Assembly: GCA_037968395.1 (NCBI GenBank)
Contig: JBBKVK010000009.1
Location: 1 to 38,641, forward strand
DNA length: 38,641 nt
Direction of reading: 5' to 3'
DNA from: JADKBO01 sp037968395
Lineage (GTDB): Bacteria; Bacteroidota; Bacteroidia; Chitinophagales; Saprospiraceae
Below the pieces are notes generated by a model that saw nothing but the letters and a program-made list of their open reading frames with translations, was not told the origin of the DNA and searched no databases. Numbering within the stretch: the stretch's first letter is position 1; each line of letters starts with the position of its first letter. Shown in pieces: positions 9,134 through 16,143 of the stretch. Position numbers and translations under genes: made by a program.

Positions 9134-9295
9134 TTCTATTTCTTTCTGAGGTTTTTCTTTTACAATCTTATTGACTTTAATATTAAAGCAGATAAATTTT
9201 GACTCTTATTTATTGTTAATATTTTAATAAAAACAATATTTTACTAATTATTTGTAGTTTAGCTGCTTTTATTATACTGTATAAATATTTCTATT

Positions 9296-10654
9296 TTGAA
9301 GAATATCTTGATCTTATTGATGACTTTAATGACAACCTCTAGTTGGTGTCAGTTTGTAAATGAAAATTTTACATACCAAGATGGCATCAAATCCGTGGTC
9401 GTTAGTGTGAATGGTACTATAGAGTCTGTACCAGCTTTACGACTAGGTCTAAACGATTTTATGGTAATGACATTTGATGATCTTAACAACTCTGAGGATG
9501 ATTTTTATTATAAGCTAATACATTGTGATAGAAACTGGAAGAAGACAGAAATGAATGAATTGGACTATATAGATGGATTTAATGATGAAGTGTTTAGAGT
9601 ATGGGAGTTTTCAGAAGTTACTGAAGTTGAATTCACACACTACTGGATTCAGTTGCCCAATAGAGACACAAGATTTAAGATATCGGGTAATTATTTATTG
9701 CATGTTTATCAAAAAGATGGGGAAGATTTGATCCCAATGCTTACAAGAAGATTTGTAGTAACAGAAAACTTAGGCGGTACAAGTACCGAGCGAGTGAGAT
9801 CATCACAAGTTGATATTGATAGATTTTATCAACAGTTTGATATTACATCATTTGTTCCTGATAATATTTCTAATCCAATGAATGATGTAAGTATAGAAGT
9901 TATTCAAAATGGATTATGGAATGAATCAGTCAAAAATGTGAAGCCTTTTAGTTTAAATGGCAACGCATTAAAATTTGACCCATTTGGTTCGATTTCTTTT
10001 CCTGGGCTGACAGAGTTTAGAAGTTTTGATACCAGAATTAAATATGGAGGAGGAAGAAATGTAGAAAATGTCACATTGCAATATGGCAAGAATATAGCCT
10101 ATCTCTATGAAGACCTAAATAGAAGTAGAACACCTTACTTAAATAATTTTGATTTTAATGGAAACTTTTATGTTGACGCAAGAGACGCTAATAGGAATAC
10201 CACGGCAGACGAACTAGCAAAAGATAATGCAGGGGTAGAGGTTAGAGGTTCTTTTTCTTATAATTCAAGACTATTAGATGGACAATATACTTTTTTATCT
10301 AAAGATGTAAAAGCAGATTATTTAGAAGTTCATTTCAAATTAAAAAGCCGACCATTGCCTGAAGATATTTATATTTTTGGTGCATTTACTGATTGGAAGT
10401 TGAGACCTGAATTCAAAATGCAATATGATAGTAAATTAGACCTATATATTGGTGTTGCACAATTAAAACAAGGTTATTATGACTATATGTATGCTACCAC
10501 TGATGAAGAAGGCAGACTTATATTTGAGCCACTAGAAGGCAGTTGGGGGGATACTGAAAACGAATACACTGTAATAACTTATTTTAGAGAATTCGCTACA
10601 AGATATGATAGGGTATTGAATGTTGAAAGGTTTTATAATACTTTCGGTCAATAG
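9296..10654 (+). CDS. Type IX secretion system plug-type protein (former DUF5103)
   Basis: 452 residues, start codon TTG with signal peptide (MKNILILLMTLMTTSSWCQ). The N-terminal half carries the conserved DUF5103 blocks: VPALRLGLNDFMVMTFDDL, YKLIHCDRNWK, YIDGFNDEVFRVWEFS and THYWIQLPN. The C-terminal part (YIFGAFTDWK...YIGVAQLKQGYYDYMY) is the Ig-like final domain. The family is now known as the T9SS plug: in Flavobacterium johnsoniae a plug protein closes the periplasmic side of the giant SprA translocon. The normal length is 410-460. A cargo protein with a T9SS sorting domain is encoded at 16144. Convergent with the next gene, stops 2 bases apart. Confidence 0.85.
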   Translation: MKNILILLMTLMTTSSWCQFVNENFTYQDGIKSVVVSVNGTIESVPALRLGLNDFMVMTFDDLNNSEDDFYYKLIHCDRNWKKTEMNELDYIDGFNDEVFRVWEFSEVTEVEFTHYWIQLPNRDTRFKISGNYLLHVYQKDGEDLIPMLTRRFVVTENLGGTSTERVRSSQVDIDRFYQQFDITSFVPDNISNPMNDVSIEVIQNGLWNESVKNVKPFSLNGNALKFDPFGSISFPGLTEFRSFDTRIKYGGGRNVENVTLQYGKNIAYLYEDLNRSRTPYLNNFDFNGNFYVDARDANRNTTADELAKDNAGVEVRGSFSYNSRLLDGQYTFLSKDVKADYLEVHFKLKSRPLPEDIYIFGAFTDWKLRPEFKMQYDSKLDLYIGVAQLKQGYYDYMYATTDEEGRLIFEPLEGSWGDTENEYTVITYFREFATRYDRVLNVERFYNTFGQ

Positions 10655-10656
10655 CT

Positions 10657-10836
10657 TTATTCCTCTTCCTCTTTTTTCTGTTTATTTTCTTTTCCTTTTT
10701 TATCGTTTAAAAAGGAATTGAGTTTGTCAATACTTAGTGAAGATTGCATTTGGCCAAAGCTGTCAATGTTAATGTTAAATCCTGATAAATCATCATGGAC
10801 TTCTGCTTTATCTTTGTTGGTGAATTTTTTAGGCAT
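10657..10836 (-). CDS. Small conserved-looking acidic/basic protein downstream of gltX (59 aa)
   Basis: A 59-residue ORF starting with ATG at 10836, 22 bases after the gltX stop. It has a charged N-terminus (MPKKFTNKDKAEVHDDL), a core SGFNINIDSFGQMQSSLSID followed by KLNSFLND, and a low-complexity Lys/Glu tail ending in KKEEEE. No signal peptide or membrane segment, so cytoplasmic. The compact core with regular hydrophobic spacing and a Glu/Lys tail resembles small Bacteroidota proteins seen downstream of housekeeping genes. The stop is 2 bases from that of the convergent plug gene, so it fills the space exactly. Function unknown; probably co-transcribed with gltX. Confidence 0.7.
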   Translation of the reverse strand: MPKKFTNKDKAEVHDDLSGFNINIDSFGQMQSSLSIDKLNSFLNDKKGKENKQKKEEEE

Positions 10837-10858
10837 AATTAATCGTTTTATTTTAGTT

Positions 10859-12349
10859 TTATACTCTATCTAATACCGATAAAATTCTATTTTTAGACTC
10901 ATTAGGTCCCAAGAATTCAATAGTCTCAAATAGATCTGGACCTTTCATTGTACCAGTAAGCCCAATACGCAATATTGGCATAATTGCTCCCATACCTAGT
11001 TGATTATCCGTGATATAACCTTTTACTGTTTCTGCCATTGAATGAGCATCACTAATCTTAGCTTCTCCAATTAAATTAGCAATTTTTGTTAAATGTGGTT
11101 TGTTCTCTTCTTTTAATTTCTTGCCCAAAGTTACATCATCATATTCATTAGGGCTAGTAGCCAAGTAGTATCCTGTAGTCAATATTTCTGAAAGGTGGGA
11201 TACTCTTTCTTTCATCATACCTGCTATTTGAGACAATTGGTCTAAAGCCAAGTTGTAGCCTAGTTCTTTAGATTGATCGGCAATGAGTGTAGCAATTTCT
11301 CCATTGTCTTTGCTAATAATATATTGTTGATTATACCATATTGCTTTATCAATGTCAAACCTAGCTCCTGACTTTACGATGTTTTCTAATGAAAATAATT
11401 TCACTAATTCTTCTAATGAAAATATCTCTTCATCTGTCTTAGAACTCCATCCTAAGAAAGCTAAAAAGTTGATCATTGCATCTGGTAAAAATCCACTTTC
11501 TCTAAACCCAGGATAAACTTCATCTTCTCCATTCCAATTTAAGGGGAATACAGGTATTCCAAACTTTGCTCCATCTCTTTTTGATAATTTACCACTACCA
11601 CTTGGTTTGAGTATTAATGGTAGGTGTGCAAATGCTGGAGCTTCCCAACCAAATGCATCGTACATAAACTGATGATGACCACTACTTGGCAACCACTCTT
11701 CACCTCTTATGACATGGGTTATTTCCATTAAATGATCATCTACAATATTTGCTAAATGATAAGTAGGCATTCCATCGCCTTTCAAGATTACTTTATCATC
11801 TAACTCAGCAGTATTAAAGACTACTGTACCTCTAATTTCATCATTTACTTGGATCTCTCCACTAGCAGGAAGCTTTAACCTGATAACGGTATTCGGATCA
11901 TTTTTCAACTTATCTGTTTCCTCTTTAGATACAGTTAAGCTGTTTTTTAGATTCATCCTAATTTGAGGTCCATATTTAAAATTTGGATCTTTTTCTCTTT
12001 CAATATTTAGTTCTTCTGCAGTATCAAAAGCATAATAGGCACCACCATTAGCAATTAATATTTCTGCATATTTTTGGTACATATCCTTTCGCTCACTTTG
12101 TCGATATGGTCCATAATTGCCACCTATTCCAGGACCTTCATCTAGCTTGAGCCCTGCCCATTCTAAGGCTTCTAAAATATATGCTTCTGCACCAGGTACA
12201 TATCTATTTTGATCAGTATCTTCAATCCGTATGATGAACTTTCCACCCTTGCTTTTAGCAAAAAGATAATTGTACAATGCTGTTCTTACTCCTCCAATGT
12301 GTAATGGCCCTGTTGGACTCGGTGCAAATCTAACTCTTACTGGTCGCAT
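10859..12349 (-). CDS. gltX: Glutamyl-tRNA synthetase
   Basis: 496 residues, class I aminoacyl-tRNA synthetase. RFAPSPTGPLHIGGVRTALY contains the HIGH-type motif (HIGG) near residue 18. THVIRGEEWLPSSGHHQFMY is the GluRS middle signature and KLSKRDGAKFG is the KMSKS loop near residue 257. The C-terminal helical anticodon-binding part follows. It charges tRNA-Glu in the cytoplasm and, where GlnRS is missing, may also charge tRNA-Gln. A -7 box CAAAGGTA (minus-strand TACCTTTG) lies 28 bases upstream. A 59-residue gene follows in the same direction. Confidence 0.97.
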   Translation of the reverse strand: MRPVRVRFAPSPTGPLHIGGVRTALYNYLFAKSKGGKFIIRIEDTDQNRYVPGAEAYILEALEWAGLKLDEGPGIGGNYGPYRQSERKDMYQKYAEILIANGGAYYAFDTAEELNIEREKDPNFKYGPQIRMNLKNSLTVSKEETDKLKNDPNTVIRLKLPASGEIQVNDEIRGTVVFNTAELDDKVILKGDGMPTYHLANIVDDHLMEITHVIRGEEWLPSSGHHQFMYDAFGWEAPAFAHLPLILKPSGSGKLSKRDGAKFGIPVFPLNWNGEDEVYPGFRESGFLPDAMINFLAFLGWSSKTDEEIFSLEELVKLFSLENIVKSGARFDIDKAIWYNQQYIISKDNGEIATLIADQSKELGYNLALDQLSQIAGMMKERVSHLSEILTTGYYLATSPNEYDDVTLGKKLKEENKPHLTKIANLIGEAKISDAHSMAETVKGYITDNQLGMGAIMPILRIGLTGTMKGPDLFETIEFLGPNESKNRILSVLDRV

Positions 12350-12376
12350 AAAACTGATCTATATTTAATTAAAGTG

Positions 12377-12384
12377 CAAAGGTA
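12377..12384 (-). promoter_or_regulatory. Bacteroidota -7 box (TACCTTTG) for gltX
   Basis: Reading the minus strand, TACCTTTG matches TAnnTTTG exactly, 28 bases ahead of the gltX ATG. No TTG sits at the expected upstream spacing. The predicted leader is about 20 bases. Confidence 0.45.
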
Positions 12385-12493
12385 ATTAAAAAGCTATTTT
12401 AAAGGCTAAATAATTGATTTTGATCTCTTACAAAAAAATGTACTTACAATCAAGTTGGATTTTAAGTAAATAAAATCAATCCTTACATCTTTT

Positions 12494-12523
12494 TTGTTAA
12501 CAATTGTGTTTTAACTACTTTCG
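12494..12523 (+). promoter_or_regulatory. Bacteroidota-type promoter for mfd
   Basis: TTG at 12494-12496 and TACTTTCG at 12516-12523 (one mismatch to TAnnTTTG) are spaced by 19 bases. A transcript from this promoter would start near 12530, which is downstream of the longest possible mfd start (TTG at 12504) and upstream of the TTG at 12546. It therefore decides for the shorter protein. Confidence 0.5.
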
Positions 12524-12545
12524 CATACAATTAGAGCTAATCATA

Positions 12546-15500
12546 TTGAGCAATTTACAGAATATACTATTAAAATACGAGGAAGATAAGCGGTTAGAGC
12601 AGTTAATTCCTCTGTTAGAAGATGCAGAGCCCAAAAAAATTACTCTTAAGAATTTAGCTGGTTCTCAAGTCTGTTTTGTATTAGCAGGTCTAAAAAAGGT
12701 ACATAAGAATACTCATATATTTGTCGCTGACACCAAAGAGGATGCAGCTTACATTCACAATACATTGTCAAACCTTGTTGAAAGTAAAATTCAGTTTTTC
12801 CCAGACTCTTTCAAAAGACCTATGATGTATGAAGAACTGGAAAATAACAATACTCTTGAACGAACAGAAGTTGTCAATAGACTGAATATCTATAAAGACA
12901 GATCCCAAGTAGTTGTTACTTACCCAGAAGCACTATTCGAAAAAGTAGTTGATCCGATATTGCTTGAAGCCAATAGGATAGAACTAAAAGTAACTGAAAA
13001 ATTAGATGTAGATACGGTCATTGAAATATTAGTGGAGTATGAATTTGAAAGAGTTGATTTTGTATATGAGCCAGGTCAATTTTCAATAAGAGGAGGGATT
13101 GTAGATGTATTTACTTACGGAAATGAGTGGCCTTATAGAATAGAATTATTCGATGAAGAGATAGAAAGTATTAGAGCATTTAATCCGCTTAATCAGTTGT
13201 CAATTGAGAGACTTCAGGAGATTTCAATAATTCCAAATATCAATAGCAAATTTAAGCAGACTCAAAAGATTCCCTTATTTGATCTAATGGATTCGAATAC
13301 ATGTATTTGGGTTAATAATGTGGACTTATTAATTGAAAAGCTACAGCAATGCTTTGAAACAGCAGAACTGTTTTCTAAAAGTCTTGAAGGTGTCACTAGT
13401 CAAATGCATCGTGAGATATTTGATGAAAGGGCTTTCATATACCCTAATGAGACTATTAAGGCGATCGAAAGTATGAAGCTTATTTTACTTTCTGATAGCG
13501 AATTGATCCCAAAAACAGATAAAGTAATTGATTATGCAAGTGTTACTCAGCCACCGTTTAATAAAGCATTTTCATTATTAATCGAAAACTTAAAATTAAA
13601 TACAGCAGCCAATCTAGAAAACTTTATTTTTACAGACAGTAAAAAACAAATTGAGCGATTTTACTCGATATTTGAAGATCTTAATGCAGAAGTTGATTTT
13701 CATCCAATACACCATGCTATACATGCTGGATTCATTGATAAATCCCTTGGGCTAGCAGTATATACAGACCATCAAATATTTGAGAGATTCCATAAGTACA
13801 GACTTCGTAAAGGTTTTACTAGAGACCAAGCCATCTCCTTAAAGATGTTAAGAGAGTTAGAGCCTGGAGACTTTGTAGTTCACATGGACCATGGAGTAGG
13901 TCGGTTTTCAGGATTAGAAAAAATTGATATCAGTGGTAGGATTCAAGAATCTGTCAGATTAATATATCAAAGTAATGACATTCTCTATGTAAGTATCAAC
14001 TCCTTGCACAAGATATCAAAGTACGTTGGCAAAGAAGGGACTCCGCCATCATTATCAAAAATCGGTGGTGATGCTTGGAAAAACCTAAAGAGAAAAACCA
14101 AGGCTAAGGTTAAAGATATCGCAGCCGAATTGATTAAGCTATATGCAAAACGTAAAGCTTCACCAGGGCATGCTTTCCCCCCAGATGGATATTTGCAAAA
14201 TGAATTAGAAGCAAGTTTTATTTATGAAGATACACCTGATCAGTACACAGCTACTCAAGCTGTAAAAGCGGACATGGAAAAAGAATTTCCGATGGATAGA
14301 TTGATCTGTGGGGACGTAGGGTTTGGTAAGACAGAGGTGGCAATAAGAGCCGCTTTTAAAGCAATAACGGACGGCAAGCAAGTTGCTGTATTAGTGCCCA
14401 CCACCATATTGGCAATGCAACACAATCAAACTTTTAGGTCAAGGCTTGCAAGTTTTGGTGTAGAGGTTGATTATATCAATCGATTTAAATCAGCCAAGCA
14501 AAAAAAGGATATACTAGAAAGGCTAGAATCAGGCCAATTGGATTTGATCATAGGCACACATGCCTTGTTAAGTAAAAAGACAAAATTTAAAGACTTAGGA
14601 TTACTAGTCATTGATGAAGAACAAAAATTTGGGGTAACCGCAAAGGAAAAACTTAGAAATATTAAGGTAAATGTTGATACCCTTACGTTGACAGCTACAC
14701 CAATACCTCGAACACTTCAGTTTTCTTTGATGGCGGCTAGAGACCTATCCATTATTAGGACTCCCCCTCCAAATAGGCAACCAATTCACACCGAAAGAAG
14801 AATCTTTAGTGAAGAGCTGATCAAAGATGCCATCTACTATGAAATCAATAGAGGAGGACAAGTATTTTTTGTCCATAACAGGGTAAAAACCTTGCCAGAT
14901 GTAGCCGCAATGGTTAAAAGAATGGTGCCAGGAGTAAATGTGAAATTGGCACATGGTCAGATGGAGTCAGACACTTTGGAGAAAGTGCTTGTACAGTTTA
15001 TTGATGGAGAATTTGATGTATTGGTATGTACAAATATCATTGAGACAGGACTAGACATCGCCAATGCAAATACCATTATTATCAACAATGCCAATCAGTT
15101 TGGTATGAGTGATTTACACCAATTGAGAGGTAGAGTAGGGCGTTCTAATAAAAAAGCATTCTGTTACTTATTTGCTCCGCCCCTTTCAGTATTGACTGAA
15201 GATGCAAGAAAGAGACTACAGACCTTGGAAGAATTTTCTGATTTAGGTAGTGGTTTTCAGATAGCGATGAAGGATCTCGATATTAGAGGAGCAGGTAATC
15301 TTTTGGGCGGTGAACAAAGCGGATTCATTTCTGATATTGGCTATGAAACATATCAAAAAATATTAGAAGAAGCTGTCATAGAGTTAAAGGAAACAGAATT
15401 TAAAGAGCTATTTAAAGAAGAACTCGATAATAAAAAAGAGTATGTCAGAGATGTAGAAATAGACTCTGATATAGAAATGATGATTCCTGATAAGTATGTG

Positions 15501-15917
15501 TCTAATATCCAAGAAAGACTCTCATTATACCAAGAGTTGGATACACTTGAAGACCAAGAATCTATAGCACAGTTTAGGTCCAATCTAAAAGATCGATTCG
15601 GTCCAATCCCTGAACAAGTCGAGGAGTTGTTTAATGGGTTGCGATTAAGATGGAGATGTAAGCAGATGGGTTTTGAAAAGTTGACACTTAAGAATAATAC
15701 AATGAGGGGATATTTTATCAGCAACCCACAATCTTCATTTTTTGAAACAGCATACTTTCAAAGTTTATTAAAATATCTATCTACTGATGGACATAAATTG
15801 GGTTTAAGTTTAAAGCAGAGTAGAAATTATTTAATAATGAAAAAGGAAGAAGTCAGAACCTTAAAAGAAGCAACCATTATTTTGGATAGAATCAATGAAG
15901 ATGTGACTGATGTGTAA
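12546..15917 (+). CDS. mfd: Transcription-repair coupling factor Mfd
   Basis: 1123 residues from the TTG at 12546. The frame can start at TTG 12504 (1137 residues), but the promoter overlaps that region. Order: UvrB-like N-terminal module (VDFVYEPGQFSIRGGIVDVF), RNA-polymerase-interacting Tudor-like part (GDFVVHMDHGVGRFSGLEKI), then a RecG-like translocase: Walker A GDVGFGKTEVA near residue 590, DEEQKFG, TLTATPIPRTL, HGQMESD, ETGLDIANANTIIINNA and QLRGRVGRS. A TRCF C-terminal domain follows, with MMIPDKYVSNIQERLSLYQEL. Mfd displaces stalled RNA polymerase at lesions and recruits UvrA. Length and motifs are complete. Confidence 0.97.
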   Translation: MSNLQNILLKYEEDKRLEQLIPLLEDAEPKKITLKNLAGSQVCFVLAGLKKVHKNTHIFVADTKEDAAYIHNTLSNLVESKIQFFPDSFKRPMMYEELENNNTLERTEVVNRLNIYKDRSQVVVTYPEALFEKVVDPILLEANRIELKVTEKLDVDTVIEILVEYEFERVDFVYEPGQFSIRGGIVDVFTYGNEWPYRIELFDEEIESIRAFNPLNQLSIERLQEISIIPNINSKFKQTQKIPLFDLMDSNTCIWVNNVDLLIEKLQQCFETAELFSKSLEGVTSQMHREIFDERAFIYPNETIKAIESMKLILLSDSELIPKTDKVIDYASVTQPPFNKAFSLLIENLKLNTAANLENFIFTDSKKQIERFYSIFEDLNAEVDFHPIHHAIHAGFIDKSLGLAVYTDHQIFERFHKYRLRKGFTRDQAISLKMLRELEPGDFVVHMDHGVGRFSGLEKIDISGRIQESVRLIYQSNDILYVSINSLHKISKYVGKEGTPPSLSKIGGDAWKNLKRKTKAKVKDIAAELIKLYAKRKASPGHAFPPDGYLQNELEASFIYEDTPDQYTATQAVKADMEKEFPMDRLICGDVGFGKTEVAIRAAFKAITDGKQVAVLVPTTILAMQHNQTFRSRLASFGVEVDYINRFKSAKQKKDILERLESGQLDLIIGTHALLSKKTKFKDLGLLVIDEEQKFGVTAKEKLRNIKVNVDTLTLTATPIPRTLQFSLMAARDLSIIRTPPPNRQPIHTERRIFSEELIKDAIYYEINRGGQVFFVHNRVKTLPDVAAMVKRMVPGVNVKLAHGQMESDTLEKVLVQFIDGEFDVLVCTNIIETGLDIANANTIIINNANQFGMSDLHQLRGRVGRSNKKAFCYLFAPPLSVLTEDARKRLQTLEEFSDLGSGFQIAMKDLDIRGAGNLLGGEQSGFISDIGYETYQKILEEAVIELKETEFKELFKEELDNKKEYVRDVEIDSDIEMMIPDKYVSNIQERLSLYQELDTLEDQESIAQFRSNLKDRFGPIPEQVEELFNGLRLRWRCKQMGFEKLTLKNNTMRGYFISNPQSSFFETAYFQSLLKYLSTDGHKLGLSLKQSRNYLIMKKEEVRTLKEATIILDRINEDVTDV

Positions 15918-16088
15918 GTAACTTCCATGGATGTAAAGAGTGTTATTGTTTTCTATTCTATGGCTAATCAACCGATTCTAAGATTACAAGAGAGACTGTA
16001 TTACTGATTACACTCGATATGTCTTTGATATTGATGATCTGACATGGATGGATAGTATTAATGTTGTTATAATTTAAGAAAACTCCTA

Positions 16089-16108
16089 AAAAGGAATGAA
16101 ATCCTTTT
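16089..16108. repeat. Inverted repeat in the upstream promoter region of the T9SS cargo gene
   Basis: AAAAGGA (16089-16095) and TCCTTTT (16102-16108) form 7-bp arms around a 6-base spacer. It sits where the -33 element of the promoter with its -7 box at 16119-16126 would be. It may be a regulator site rather than a terminator, since no T-run follows and mfd ends about 170 bases earlier. Confidence 0.35.
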
Positions 16109-16118
16109 AAAATATCAA

Positions 16119-16126
16119 TATCTTTG
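16119..16126 (+). promoter_or_regulatory. Bacteroidota -7 box (TATCTTTG) for the 904-residue T9SS cargo gene
   Basis: An exact TAnnTTTG match 17 bases ahead of the ATG at 16144. No TTG lies 17-23 bases upstream; a palindrome occupies that place, suggesting activator-dependent transcription. That is inference. Confidence 0.4.
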
Positions 16127-16143
16127 AAGTGCAAGGTTTATAA

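Noticed and set aside
9211..9240. TATTGTT/AACAATA hairpin after the barrel gene as a terminator
   Set aside because: Only A-T rich pairs with one G-C; too weak and 80 bases past the stop.
12504..12545. Extra 14 residues at the Mfd N-terminus
   Set aside because: The promoter at 12494-12523 covers this stretch, so translation from 12504 is unlikely.
15353..15724. 123-residue minus-strand frame opposite mfd
   Set aside because: Ser-rich antisense reading of a well-conserved mfd C-terminal part; no start signals.
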